In this document: in pieces, positions 53,392 through 62,237 of the stretch
How positions within the stretch are numbered: the first letter of the stretch is position 1
Layout of the letters: the number at the start of each line of letters is the position of its first letter
Assembly (NCBI RefSeq): GCF_023544465.1
Contig: NZ_JALPVL010000006.1
Span: 310,001 to 374,000, forward strand
Origin: Paractinoplanes maris
GTDB lineage: Bacteria; Actinomycetota; Actinomycetes; Mycobacteriales; Micromonosporaceae
Length of the DNA: 64,000 nt
Direction: 5' to 3'
Made by a program: the position numbers and the translations under genes
The notes under the pieces: model-generated
What the model saw: the letters and a program-made list of their open reading frames with translations, nothing else
Database searches by the model: none
What the model was told of the DNA's origin: nothing

Positions 53392-54552
53392 ATGCCGGCG
53401 TGGGGACAGCACGAGCGGAGTTCGAGGTCGGTCGTGGCCGGGCTCGGGTGCCTGGCGGCACTCTGGGCGATCGGTCACTTCCTTCGAGCGTACGGGGTGG
53501 AGGACCCCGCGATGACGCCGGCGGAGGCGTGGCTGCTCGCCCTGGCCGGGCTGGTCGCCCTGGTCCTGTCGGCGTTCGCGCTGGCCGGTCCGGTGGCCCG
53601 CCGCTACGGACGTCCCCGGGGCGCCGCCGTCCTGACGGCGGCCGCCCTGGCGCTGATGGCCGAGCCGGTGCGCGCGGCCCTCGGTCTCGGCCACCTCGAC
53701 CTGCTGTTGTTCGGCCTGGTCACCGCGGACGTGGTGGCGCTGCGCCGGTCGGCCTGGGCCGGTCGGCGAGCGGCCTGGTGGCCCGGTCCGCCGGCCTCGC
53801 GGGCCCCCGGCGGGCGCCTCGACGCACTCCGGCGGTGCTGGGCGACCGGGTCGTGGGCCGGGGTCGGCATCGGCGTCGCGTCGGCGCTGGCCGTCGGTCC
53901 GGCGTTGTTCATCCTCTATCTGATCGTCACCCGGCGCTGGCGGCCCGCGCTGCTCGCGACCGTTACGGCGGCGATCGTCACGCTCGCGGGTACCCGCGAC
54001 CGGCCGGACCTGATCGACCGGGCCGGGCCGATCGGGGACGCGGCCAACCAGTCGCTCGCCGGATTGCTGGCCCGCCTCTACGACTCGTCGAGCACGCCGG
54101 TGCTGGTCTGGCTCTCGTTCGCGGCGCTGCTGCTCGCCGTCGGGCTGATCCGCGCGCGGGCCGCGCACGCCGACGGTGACGAGATCACCGCGTTCACCCT
54201 GGTCGGCCTGACCGGGGCGACGATCGCACCGGTGACGACCACGTCCGAGCTGATCTGGATGGTGCCGGCGGTGCTGATCCTGGTGGACGCGGCGGCCCGG
54301 CTGCGGGTCGGCCGGCGGCCCCGGACCGGGCGTCTGACCGGGCTCGGCTACGCGACGGCGGCGCTGCTGACCTATCTGCTGCTGGCCCTGCCTCCGGAGT
54401 GGACGGTGGGCTGGAACGCGTACGGCTTCGCGGTGATCGTGCTGATGAACGCGCTGCCGTGGCGGCCCGGAGTGGCTCCGGCGACCCCCGTCGTCCGCCG
54501 GCCGGTCGTGCCGGTCCGGGTGCCGGCCATCCCCGGGCCTAGGGGCAGTTGA
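53392..54552 (+). CDS. GT87/DUF2029-like polytopic membrane protein
   Basis: A 386-residue membrane protein with about 10 helices, resembling GT-C fold mannosyltransferases of the GT87 group that use polyprenyl-phosphate mannose. Features: GLGHLDLLLFGLV, GVGIGVASALAVGPALFILYL and ANQSLAGLLARL. The usual Asp-containing catalytic loop is not clearly seen, so the assignment is loose. Start unsure: ATG 53392 (GGGG upstream) or ATG 53317, which would add 25 residues. It overlaps moaE by 14 bases at the 3' end. Confidence 0.65.
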   Translation: MPAWGQHERSSRSVVAGLGCLAALWAIGHFLRAYGVEDPAMTPAEAWLLALAGLVALVLSAFALAGPVARRYGRPRGAAVLTAAALALMAEPVRAALGLGHLDLLLFGLVTADVVALRRSAWAGRRAAWWPGPPASRAPGGRLDALRRCWATGSWAGVGIGVASALAVGPALFILYLIVTRRWRPALLATVTAAIVTLAGTRDRPDLIDRAGPIGDAANQSLAGLLARLYDSSSTPVLVWLSFAALLLAVGLIRARAAHADGDEITAFTLVGLTGATIAPVTTTSELIWMVPAVLILVDAAARLRVGRRPRTGRLTGLGYATAALLTYLLLALPPEWTVGWNAYGFAVIVLMNALPWRPGVAPATPVVRRPVVPVRVPAIPGPRGS

Positions 54553-54955
54553 CCCACTCCTCGGTGCCGTCGGCGAAGACCTGCCTCTTCCAGATCGGCA
54601 GCCGCGCCTTGGCCTCGTCGACCAGGCGGGCGCAGGCCGCGAACGCCGCCGCCCGGTGGGCCGTGCTGACCGAGGCGACCAGCGCGACATCGCCGATCGC
54701 CAGCGTGCCGACCCGGTGCGAGACCGCGACCGCGTAGACGTCGGGGTCGGCCTCGATCTCGGCGGCGACCTCGCGCAGCACCTCGGCCGCGCTGGGGTGA
54801 CCCTCGTATTCGAGCAGGGTCACGCCGCGCCCGTCATCGTGATCGCGCACCACGCCCTGGAACGAGACCACGGCACCGGCCCGCGGGTCGGTCACCGCCT
54901 TCTCATGGGCGGCCAGGTCGAGCGGGGAGTCCAGCACCTCGGCGATGGCGATCAT
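54539..54955 (-). CDS. moaE: Molybdopterin synthase large subunit
   Basis: A 138-residue MoaE, which with MoaD converts cyclic pyranopterin monophosphate to molybdopterin. Seen: GAVVSFQGVVRDHDDG, LEYEGHPSAAEVL, VSHRVGTLAIGDVALVASVS and the active-site Lys in LPIWKRQ. It is the last gene of a four-gene minus-strand operon and overlaps moeA by 4 bases. Confidence 0.95.
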   Translation of the reverse strand: MIAIAEVLDSPLDLAAHEKAVTDPRAGAVVSFQGVVRDHDDGRGVTLLEYEGHPSAAEVLREVAAEIEADPDVYAVAVSHRVGTLAIGDVALVASVSTAHRAAAFAACARLVDEAKARLPIWKRQVFADGTEEWVNCP

Positions 54956-56169
54956 GGGCGCTCTCCGATCACCAGCGGCAATGGCAGGAAGGGGACCAGG
55001 TCACCGGGGGCGGCCTCGGTGCCCGGGCGGACGACGACGAAGCCGTGCGCGTTGGACAGGCCGCGCAGCATCGCCGAGCCGACGTGGCCGACCGGGGTGG
55101 CCGACCGTCCATCGTGGTCGAGCCGGGCCAGCGCCAGATGCGTGTCGGCGCCCCGGCCGCGCACCTTTCCGGCGACCTCGACGGTGGGCAGCGTGGGAGC
55201 TGGGCGGCCCTGCAGGCCGGCCAGCAGCGGGGCGACCAGCGTGATCAGCGCGATGACGGCGGACTGGGGGTTGCCGGGCAGGCCGGCCAGGAAGCGCGGC
55301 CGGCCGTCGGGCCCGGGCACGCGGGCCAGCAGCATCGGGAAGCCGGGGCGGACCGCCACCGTGTTGACGATGTAGTCGGCCCCGAGCTCGGTCAGGGCCG
55401 GGTGCAGATGGTCGACCGGCCCGTGCATCGTGCCGCCGGTGGTGCAGACGAGCTCGGCGCCGGCCAGAGCGCCGCGGACAGCGGTGAGGTGGGCCTCGAG
55501 CGTGTCCTGGACCGGGCCGGCGACCGCGGCCGGGGCGATGCTCGCGCCGTACCGTCGCAGCCAGCCCGGCACCTGCGGGCCGAGCGAGTCACGCACCCGC
55601 CCGGCACCCGGGGTGCCGCCGGTGAGCAGCTCGTCGCCGAAGACGAGCAGGCCCGCCCGGGGCCGCCGATAGACGCTGAGCGACTCGTAGCCGCAGGTGG
55701 CGGCGATGCCGATCACGGCCGGGTCGACCGCCGTCCCGACCGGCAGCAGTTCCTCGTCCTTGCTCGCCTCCTCGCCCGGCAGGCGCCACTCGGGCACATA
55801 GCCGTCGCGCGGCTCACCGCTGACCAGGCCGGCACCGTCGCGAGTGGACGCCTCGACCCGGACCACCGCCTCGGCCCCGGCCGGCACCATCGCGCCGGTG
55901 GCGATCTCGACGCAGGTGCCGTCCTCGGTCAGCGGCGGGGCGACACCACCGGCCAGCACCCGGCCCACCGGCCGCCACGGCTGGGGCCCGCGCACGGCCC
56001 AGCCGTCGATGCTCGAGGTCGGGAACGCGGGCAGGTCGGTCAGCGCCCGCAGCGGCTCGGCCAGCGTGCGCCCGTCAGCCTCGGACAGCGCGACCGGCTC
56101 CGCCGGGCCGGCCGCCGCGCGACCCGCTTCGTAGGCCAGCCGTCGGGCCTCTTCCCAGTCGACGCTCAC
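54952..56169 (-). CDS. moeA: Molybdopterin molybdenumtransferase
   Basis: A 405-residue MoeA that inserts molybdate into adenylylated molybdopterin. It starts VDWEEARRLAYEAG, with DLPAFPTSSIDGWAVRG, EIATGAMVPAGAEAVVRVE, TTGGTMHGPVDHL, and LPGNPQSAVIALITL in domain III, and a small C-terminal domain IV. It overlaps moaE (4 bases) and lies 9 bases after the mog stop. Confidence 0.95.
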   Translation of the reverse strand: MSVDWEEARRLAYEAGRAAAGPAEPVALSEADGRTLAEPLRALTDLPAFPTSSIDGWAVRGPQPWRPVGRVLAGGVAPPLTEDGTCVEIATGAMVPAGAEAVVRVEASTRDGAGLVSGEPRDGYVPEWRLPGEEASKDEELLPVGTAVDPAVIGIAATCGYESLSVYRRPRAGLLVFGDELLTGGTPGAGRVRDSLGPQVPGWLRRYGASIAPAAVAGPVQDTLEAHLTAVRGALAGAELVCTTGGTMHGPVDHLHPALTELGADYIVNTVAVRPGFPMLLARVPGPDGRPRFLAGLPGNPQSAVIALITLVAPLLAGLQGRPAPTLPTVEVAGKVRGRGADTHLALARLDHDGRSATPVGHVGSAMLRGLSNAHGFVVVRPGTEAAPGDLVPFLPLPLVIGERP

Positions 56170-56178
56170 GGGACGAGC

Positions 56179-56673
56179 CTATCCAGCCGCGCCGGACGAA
56201 GGGTGGTCACCGCCGTGTATCTGGTCGACGGTGTGCCGCAGCAGGGGGCCGAGCACGGCGAGGCCGTCCTTGGCGCCGCCGGTCGAGCCGGGCAGGTTGA
56301 CGATCAACGTGCGTCCGGACACACCGGCCAGCCCGCGGGACAGCGCCGCGGCGGGCACCTTGTCACGGCTGTAGGCCCGGATCGCCTCGGCGATGCCGGG
56401 GATCTCGAAGTCGAGCAGGCCGCGAGTCGCCTCGGGGGTGCGGTCGGTCGGGGTGACGCCGGTGCCGCCGCTGGTCAGCACGACGTCGACACCGTCGGCG
56501 ACGGCCAGCCGGAGCGCGTCGGTCACCGGCTCGCCGTCCGGCACGACCACCGGATCGCCGACCGTGCAGCCCAGCTCACGCAGGCCGGCGACGAGCCGCG
56601 GGCCACTGGTGTCGGCGTAGACCCCGGCCGCGGCCCGGTTGCTGGCCACGATGACGCGGGCCGAGATGGTCAC
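56179..56673 (-). CDS. mog: MogA/MoaB family molybdopterin adenylyltransferase
   Basis: A 164-residue protein of the MoaB/Mog fold that adenylates molybdopterin before molybdenum insertion. Diagnostic TSGGTGVTPTDRTPEAT and NLPGSTGGAKDGL are present. GTG at 56673 overlaps the moaC stop (GTGA), which settles the start. The longer open frame upstream is out-of-frame antisense overlap with moaC. Confidence 0.92.
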   Translation of the reverse strand: MTISARVIVASNRAAAGVYADTSGPRLVAGLRELGCTVGDPVVVPDGEPVTDALRLAVADGVDVVLTSGGTGVTPTDRTPEATRGLLDFEIPGIAEAIRAYSRDKVPAAALSRGLAGVSGRTLIVNLPGSTGGAKDGLAVLGPLLRHTVDQIHGGDHPSSGAAG

Positions 56674-57161
56674 GGCCGGTCCTCCGGGCGGACCCAATCG
56701 CCGGTCTTGCCGCCCTCTTTGCGCAGGACCCGCACCGACTCGATGCTGGCCGCGGGGTCGACCGCCTTGATCATGTCGATCATGGTGAGCCCGGCCGTGG
56801 CCACCGCGGTGAGCGCCTCCATCTCGACGCCCGTGCGGTCGGCCGTCTTGGTGGTGGCGGTGATCTCGACCGTGGTGCCGGTCAGCTCGAGATCGACGAC
56901 CACGCCGTGCAGACCGATCGGATGGCACAGCGGGATGAGGTCGGGCGTGCGCTTGGCTCCCATGATCCCGGCCAACCGGGCCACCGCGAGCGCGTCGCCT
57001 TTCGGGAGCGCGTCGCCACGCAACAAGGCGACCACTTCCGCAGTGGTCACCACCCGCCCGGCGGCGACCGCACGGCGGGCGCTCACCGCCTTGGCGGAGA
57101 CGTCGACCATGCGCGCGGCGCCGGTCTCATCGACGTGAGTAAGCAGGGATTCGTCGGGCAT
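56670..57161 (-). CDS. moaC: Cyclic pyranopterin monophosphate synthase
   Basis: A 163-residue MoaC, which turns the MoaA product into cyclic pyranopterin monophosphate. It has ETGAARMVDVSAKAVSARRA, IPLCHPIGLHGVVVDLEL, the GVEMEALTAV helix and MIDMIKAVDP, with the catalytic Lys and His context intact. TATAAA (plus-strand 57170-57175 read in reverse) is 8 bases upstream. It is the first gene of moaC-mog-moeA-moaE. Confidence 0.96.
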   Translation of the reverse strand: MPDESLLTHVDETGAARMVDVSAKAVSARRAVAAGRVVTTAEVVALLRGDALPKGDALAVARLAGIMGAKRTPDLIPLCHPIGLHGVVVDLELTGTTVEITATTKTADRTGVEMEALTAVATAGLTMIDMIKAVDPAASIESVRVLRKEGGKTGDWVRPEDRP

Positions 57162-57567
57162 ACCGGGAGTTTATAGAAGCCTTGCGGGGAAAAGTGTTCG
57201 CGTAATAGTGGCTACCGCCTCACGATTCGGCCAGGTCAAATGTTGGCGATCTATGCGCAGGTCAGGGACCATGTGGCGGGCTGGAAAACCGGGAACCTTC
57301 AGACAGACTTTATCAATCCGGAGCGTCAGACAAACGGCACGCTCTGCGATATGGACACTGCGCCCCAAAACGACGGCGCGGGTCGCTGAGAGTCGTATAC
57401 CCGAGACGGCGTGTAACCAAATCCTTCCCTGTTATCATTTTCTGCGCAATACGACATGAATCGGTATCAACATCGCTTTCAATTGCATATTGTTCCTCTC
57501 GTCGCGACGGACTTGATCCCGAACATCCCGACCCCGGGCCCCTGGCCCGCATCGCGAGGAGAAAACA
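57162..57567. other. AT-richer divergent region, moaC / GGDEF-EAL
   Basis: About 400 bases with clearly lower GC than anything else in the window, between divergent moaC and the GGDEF-EAL gene. An in-frame ATG at 57456 would extend the GGDEF-EAL protein, but its codons use A and T in third positions, unlike the rest, so I treat it as non-coding. It may hold a long 5' leader. I compared it by eye with the c-di-GMP-I riboswitch pattern and saw no match. Confidence 0.45.
57170..57175 (-). promoter_or_regulatory. -10 (TATAAA), moaC operon
   Basis: TATAAA on the minus strand ends 8 bases before the moaC ATG; it likely drives all four moa/moe genes. Confidence 0.5.
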
Positions 57568-57591
57568 ATGAACGTGCACGACTGGACCTGA
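57568..57591 (+). CDS. 7-codon leader ORF before GGDEF-EAL
   Basis: ATG at 57568 with GAGGAG (57556-57561) 6 bases upstream encodes MNVHDWT and stops at TGA 57589-57591. The ribosome site is the best in this area, yet it serves this mini-ORF and not the large gene, whose candidate start GTG 57597 is 5 bases after the stop, inside a GTGCGC-AAAC-GCGCAC hairpin. This looks like a translated leader controlling re-initiation. Inference. Confidence 0.45.
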   Translation: MNVHDWT

Positions 57592-57596
57592 GGTTG

Positions 57597-60203
57597 GTGC
57601 GCAAACGCGCACGCGTGCCTACGCTGGAGCCCGGACACGTCTCCGATGCGCTCCGCGACTGGACGACCACATTGCGAAAAGCTCATAGCTCCAACGACGA
57701 CGCGACCGGTCAGCAGCTATCGCTGCTCATCGGTCTCGTCGTCGTTCTGGCGCTGGGAGTCGGGGCGGCTGACATCTGGCATGCCGTCACCCACCCGCAG
57801 CCGGTTCCCCACCCCGGGATCCTGGCGCTGGTCATCATCGGCGCCGCCGTGGCCAATTCGGTCAAGGTCCTGGTCCGGGTGCGGTCCAACCACAACCGCA
57901 CCACCTGGGGCGAGATCCCGATCCTGGTCGGGCTGGCCTTCCTGCCGCACGTGTGGGTCGTGCTCTGCTCGGTGATCGGCATCGCCGTCATCAAGATCGT
58001 GACGCGGGTCGCGCTCCAGCGGGCGGTCTTCTCGCTGGCCAAAGAGGTGCTGATCGTCAGCGCCGCGGGTCTCGTCCTGACCCTGGCCGGAGCCCCGCCG
58101 ATCTCCCACTCGCCGGTCGCCGCCGGCGTCGCCGTCACGCTGGCCTACGTGGCGATGTCGCTGGTCGACGAGATCGTGTTCATGCCGGTCTTCGCCGTCG
58201 CCTCACACACCACGGTCCTGCAGGCGATGCGCAAAGACCTGAGCGACCGGTTGATCGCCCACGTCTTCCGGCTGGCCACGGTCGTCTACATCATCGTGAT
58301 CCTCGCCGTCGAGGCCAGCCCGTTGCTGCTCGGCTTCGTGCCGCTGCTCGTCCTCTGCCTGCATCTGTGGCACTCGCGGCAGCTGCGCACCAACGAGGAG
58401 AGGCGCTCCTGGCGCGAGCTGGCCAAGACGACCGACGAGCTCAGCTCGGTCGAGCTCACCCACGTGCTGCACGTGGCCGCGGCCCAGGGGGCCCGGGTGT
58501 TCTCCTCCGACGAGGTCGAGATCGACCTGACCGCGAGCGGCGTCGACCGGGTGGTCCGCGCCCGCGGCAGCGACGTGGTCCACGACGGACCCCGCCCGAG
58601 CCGCGACGCCTACGTCACCGAGATCACGGCCGACCTCGAGACCGGCGACCACAGCTACCGCGCCGGGTTGCTGACCCTCGGCTTCCACGGCCCGATCAAG
58701 CTCACCGAGTTCGAGCAGTACAAGCTCAAGACCTTCGCCGCCGCCCTCTGCACGGCCATCCGCAACGCCACGGCGTACGCCGAGCTGCAGCGGCTCAACG
58801 AGCAGAACGCGTACAACGCCGCCCACGACCCGCTGACCGGTCTGGCCAACCGCCGCGAGCTCTACGAACACGCCGGTCGGCACTTCCCGGGCCGCCCCGG
58901 GGACGGTGTGGCGGCGCTGCTGCTGATCGACCTCAACCACTTCAAAGAGGTCAACGACACGCTCGGCCACGCCGCCGGTGACGCCGTGCTGCGCGAGGTG
59001 GCCCGGCGGCTGGCCGACGCCGCGGCGCCGGGCGACCTGGTGGCCCGGCTCGGCGGCGACGAGTTCGCGGTGCTGCTCACCGATCTGCCCACCCCCGCGC
59101 TGGCCGCCCACCGGGCCAAGTCGATGCTCGCCACCCTCGAGGAAAGCGTGACAGTCGAGGGCATGCAGATCACCGTCGAGGCCGCGGGCGGCATCGCGCT
59201 CGCCCCCGGCAGCGGTGGCGTCAACGAGCTGATGCGGCGGGCCGACATCGCGATGTACCAGGCCAAACGCGCCGGTCGGCAGGTGGCGACCTATGCCCAC
59301 GCCCAGGACACAGCCGACGTCAGCCGCCTCGCGCTGGGCGGCGAGCTGCAGCGCGCGGTCGCCGAGCACGAGTTCGTGGTCGACTTCCAGCCGATCGTCG
59401 ACCTGGGCAGCGGCGAGGTGACCGGGGCCGAGGCGCTGGCCCGGTGGCACCACCCCGAGCACGGCTACCTCACACCGGTGGAGTTCCTCGAGACGGTGGA
59501 GCGCTCGGGCCGGCTGCCGGCGTTCGCCGACGCGGTGCTCGACCAGGCGCTGGAGGCGGCCGATCAGTGGCGCGAGGCCGGTTTCGACCTGCCGGTGGCG
59601 GTGAACGTGTCGCCCCGCAGCCTGCTCGACCCCAGCTTCCCCGAGACGGTGCTGGCCCGCCTGAGCCGGCACGCGGTCCCGGCCGACCGGCTGGTCTTCG
59701 AGCTCGCCGAGACGCTGACCCTCAGCCAGCTCGACGTGGTCGGGCGCGCGCTGACCGAGCTGAGCGAGGCGGGCGTCCGGCTGGCCCTCGACGACTTCGG
59801 CACCGGCGTCACACCGCTGTCGGTGCTGTCCCACATCCCGGTCCACCAGCTGAAGATCGACCGCGAGTTCGTGGGGGGCGTCCAGACGTCGTCCGAGGCC
59901 GCGGCGGTGATCCGCTCGACGGTCGACCTGGCTCGCAGCCTGCACCTCACGGTGATCGCCGAAGGGGTGGAGAGCGAGCCGCAGAGACACGCGCTGTGGG
60001 GTCTGGGCTGCGTGGCCGGGCAGGGGCACCTGTTCGCCCGGCCGATGTCGGCGACCCGGCTGCTGGCCACGCTGCAGCGCGGCACGGCGGGCCGGCCAGG
60101 GGTGCTGGCCGCGCCGCTGCACGACGGGGCCGCGGTGGTCCGCATGTCGCGGCGGCGGTCCGGGGGTACGGGAAGATCCGCTCTGCCACACTTGCCCGCG
60201 TGA
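57597..60203 (+). CDS. Membrane GGDEF-EAL c-di-GMP enzyme
   Basis: An 868-residue protein (from GTG 57597): about seven membrane helices (roughly 39-260), a short linker region, a GGDEF domain with intact LGGDEF (about 486-490) and an EAL domain with intact EALARW (about 612), VNVSPRS, FELAET, LDDFGTG, LKIDREF, AEGVES and GQGHLFARP. Both active sites look competent, so it can potentially make and break c-di-GMP. The I-site position before GGDEF reads APGD, not RxxD, so product inhibition is unlikely. Start chosen by codon usage; ATG 57456 is the longer option. Followed by a GTGA overlap. Confidence 0.88.
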   Translation: MRKRARVPTLEPGHVSDALRDWTTTLRKAHSSNDDATGQQLSLLIGLVVVLALGVGAADIWHAVTHPQPVPHPGILALVIIGAAVANSVKVLVRVRSNHNRTTWGEIPILVGLAFLPHVWVVLCSVIGIAVIKIVTRVALQRAVFSLAKEVLIVSAAGLVLTLAGAPPISHSPVAAGVAVTLAYVAMSLVDEIVFMPVFAVASHTTVLQAMRKDLSDRLIAHVFRLATVVYIIVILAVEASPLLLGFVPLLVLCLHLWHSRQLRTNEERRSWRELAKTTDELSSVELTHVLHVAAAQGARVFSSDEVEIDLTASGVDRVVRARGSDVVHDGPRPSRDAYVTEITADLETGDHSYRAGLLTLGFHGPIKLTEFEQYKLKTFAAALCTAIRNATAYAELQRLNEQNAYNAAHDPLTGLANRRELYEHAGRHFPGRPGDGVAALLLIDLNHFKEVNDTLGHAAGDAVLREVARRLADAAAPGDLVARLGGDEFAVLLTDLPTPALAAHRAKSMLATLEESVTVEGMQITVEAAGGIALAPGSGGVNELMRRADIAMYQAKRAGRQVATYAHAQDTADVSRLALGGELQRAVAEHEFVVDFQPIVDLGSGEVTGAEALARWHHPEHGYLTPVEFLETVERSGRLPAFADAVLDQALEAADQWREAGFDLPVAVNVSPRSLLDPSFPETVLARLSRHAVPADRLVFELAETLTLSQLDVVGRALTELSEAGVRLALDDFGTGVTPLSVLSHIPVHQLKIDREFVGGVQTSSEAAAVIRSTVDLARSLHLTVIAEGVESEPQRHALWGLGCVAGQGHLFARPMSATRLLATLQRGTAGRPGVLAAPLHDGAAVVRMSRRRSGGTGRSALPHLPA

Positions 60204-62236
60204 CCGAACCAGGGCAGACGACGAGCAAACCCGCAGCTGAGGGCCCCGCCGCCGACCCAGCCACAAACGCGGCGGCCGGCGATCCCCCCACCCGGGGCGA
60301 CGCCGTCCCCGCCGCCGCCGACCTCCCTTCCCCCGGTACGCCGGAGGACAGCACCCCTCCCGAGCCGGCCACAGAGGACTCGTCCCCACCGGCCGGCGCC
60401 GAAGCTCCCGCCGATCAGCCCAGCGCGGATGATCAGCCGGACGCCGACGCGGAGGGCGTAACCGAGCACGCCGTCGACGGCGACGGTCGGGACGACGGCC
60501 GTCCGGCGAAGGGCGACGCCGCCGAGCCCGCGGCACTACCTGCCGGCGCCTCGATCGGCATGTACGTCGTCATCAGCGAACTGCCCATCACGGCCCCTGC
60601 AGCAAAGACCGCCAAAACGACCCGCGTTGATCCGAAAGCTCCGCCATCCGAGCCGGCACCCGCTTCGCAGCCCCTCAAGGACGACGAGCCCTCGGCCCCC
60701 GAAGATGCGACATCCGATCCAAAGGTCGCGAAGGTGGCACCCGAAGCGGAAGCCGCGCAGGTGGCGGCCGAAGCGGCACTCGCAATCCCATCTCCTCTGG
60801 ACAAAAAGGATGAGACAGGGGCGGCATCCGACCTGGAAGACGTCGATGCGGCATCCGCAGCAGATCAGGGAGGACCCCGCACCAAGGTCGGCCGGTTCTT
60901 CGCCCGCATGGATCAGGCAGCCGGCGGTTATCCGGCCGACTTGGTCCTCTACGCCCTGTCAGCCGCCTTCGCCCTGGTCACCGCCCTGACTTCGACGCTG
61001 GTGCCGCACCGGGCGTGGGGCTCCATAGCCGTCTGGTCCTACGCCGCCGCCTTCCTCCTGGCCGGCCTCCAGTTCGCCGGTCACCTGCTCGTGCGACGCG
61101 GGACCCTCCCCGCCCTCCGGCGTTTCGTCGGCAACGGCGCCCGCGCCGCCGTCACCGGGACCGTGTGGGCCGCCGCGGCCCTCCTGCCCCTGGTCGTCCA
61201 GGCGATCCAGCGCGCCGACGGCCGCACCGACCGCGCCCAGGAGGAGGTCCTGGTGGTGGAGCACATGGGCGAACGCCTCCTCAACGACGGCACCCCGTAC
61301 CTCTCCCGCGACGCGATCGCCGCCCTGCCCGCCGACGAGCGCCTGCTGGGCTACAGCCCCTACCAGCCCGGAATGTCCATCTTCGGCATTCCCCGCGCCC
61401 TCTTCGGCGACGTGTGGTGGACCGACGCCCGCGTCTGGTTCGCCCTGTTCACCGCCCTGATCCTCATTGCCGCCGTGGGACTGTTGCACCCCCGCTTCAC
61501 CCGCAGGCCCTCGACCGCGCGCTCGTTCGCGACCGTCCGGGCCCTGCAAGCCGTCACCGTGCTCCCGATCTGCGCGCTGACCTTGGCCACCGGCGGCGAC
61601 GACATCCCAGTGCTCGCGTTCTGTCTTCTCGCGCTCACCCTCGCCGCTACCGATCGTTACGGCTGGGCCGGTGTAGCGATCGGGGCGGCCGCGGCCTGCA
61701 AGCTCTTCGCGCTCCCGGTGGTGGCCGTCCTGGCCGTCCTGGCCATGGCCGTCGCACGGGGCGGGCGGTTCTTGCCCGGCGCCCTCGGACTGCCGATCCT
61801 GGTCCTGGTCCCGCCGTTCCAGGTCGACCAGGACGGCTTTCTCGAGAACGTCATCCGCTTCCCCCTGGGGCACGGCCTGGTCACCAGTCCGGCGCAGTCG
61901 CCGTTCCCCGGCTACCTGCTAGCCCAGCACGTCCCGAACGGCCGCTACCTCGCCCTGGGTTTGCTGCTCGCGGTGGCGGCCGTCATCACCGTACGGATTC
62001 TCTGGTGGCCTCCGCGCCATGCCGACTCGGCCTCGTTGATCTGTGGCTGGGGCCTGCTCGCGGCCATCCTGCTCATGCCGACCACCCGATTCGGCTATCT
62101 GCTCTACCCGCTCGCGTTCTTCGTCTGGGCGGCCGCCCTGCGCCCACCTCTGGGGAAGCACAAGCCCGGCCCGGCACTCAGCAACCACACAGCCACAAGC
62201 CGCCCATTGGATGACACAGCCTTGTACCGTCTGTGA
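60200..62236 (+). CDS. GT87/DUF2029-like membrane protein with long acidic N-terminal region
   Basis: A 678-residue protein. Residues 1-235 are low-complexity, rich in Pro, Ala, Glu and Asp, and probably disordered in the cytoplasm. From about 255 on there are about 10-12 hydrophobic helices with DGTPYLSRDAIAALPADERLLGYSPYQPGMSIFG as a long extracytoplasmic loop (quoted in part), suggesting a GT-C type glycosyltransferase. GTG 60200 overlaps the GGDEF-EAL stop (GTGA), which suggests a shared transcript and perhaps c-di-GMP control of polysaccharide work. Confidence 0.7.
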   Translation: MTEPGQTTSKPAAEGPAADPATNAAAGDPPTRGDAVPAAADLPSPGTPEDSTPPEPATEDSSPPAGAEAPADQPSADDQPDADAEGVTEHAVDGDGRDDGRPAKGDAAEPAALPAGASIGMYVVISELPITAPAAKTAKTTRVDPKAPPSEPAPASQPLKDDEPSAPEDATSDPKVAKVAPEAEAAQVAAEAALAIPSPLDKKDETGAASDLEDVDAASAADQGGPRTKVGRFFARMDQAAGGYPADLVLYALSAAFALVTALTSTLVPHRAWGSIAVWSYAAAFLLAGLQFAGHLLVRRGTLPALRRFVGNGARAAVTGTVWAAAALLPLVVQAIQRADGRTDRAQEEVLVVEHMGERLLNDGTPYLSRDAIAALPADERLLGYSPYQPGMSIFGIPRALFGDVWWTDARVWFALFTALILIAAVGLLHPRFTRRPSTARSFATVRALQAVTVLPICALTLATGGDDIPVLAFCLLALTLAATDRYGWAGVAIGAAAACKLFALPVVAVLAVLAMAVARGGRFLPGALGLPILVLVPPFQVDQDGFLENVIRFPLGHGLVTSPAQSPFPGYLLAQHVPNGRYLALGLLLAVAAVITVRILWWPPRHADSASLICGWGLLAAILLMPTTRFGYLLYPLAFFVWAAALRPPLGKHKPGPALSNHTATSRPLDDTALYRL

Positions 62237-62237
62237 G

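Noticed and set aside
57181..57596. c-di-GMP riboswitch upstream of GGDEF-EAL
   Set aside because: The conserved core segments of the class I motif were not found by eye; a covariance-model search would be needed to reopen this.
57456..57596. Translation of GGDEF-EAL from ATG 57456
   Set aside because: Third-position bases there are largely A/T, unlike the following codons, and a well-placed ribosome site with a separate mini-ORF lies inside. Kept as an alternative start only.
58203..60536. Long minus-strand open frame opposite the GGDEF-EAL gene
   Set aside because: Arg/Gly/Gln/His-rich shadow of a well-supported gene with intact GGDEF and EAL motifs.
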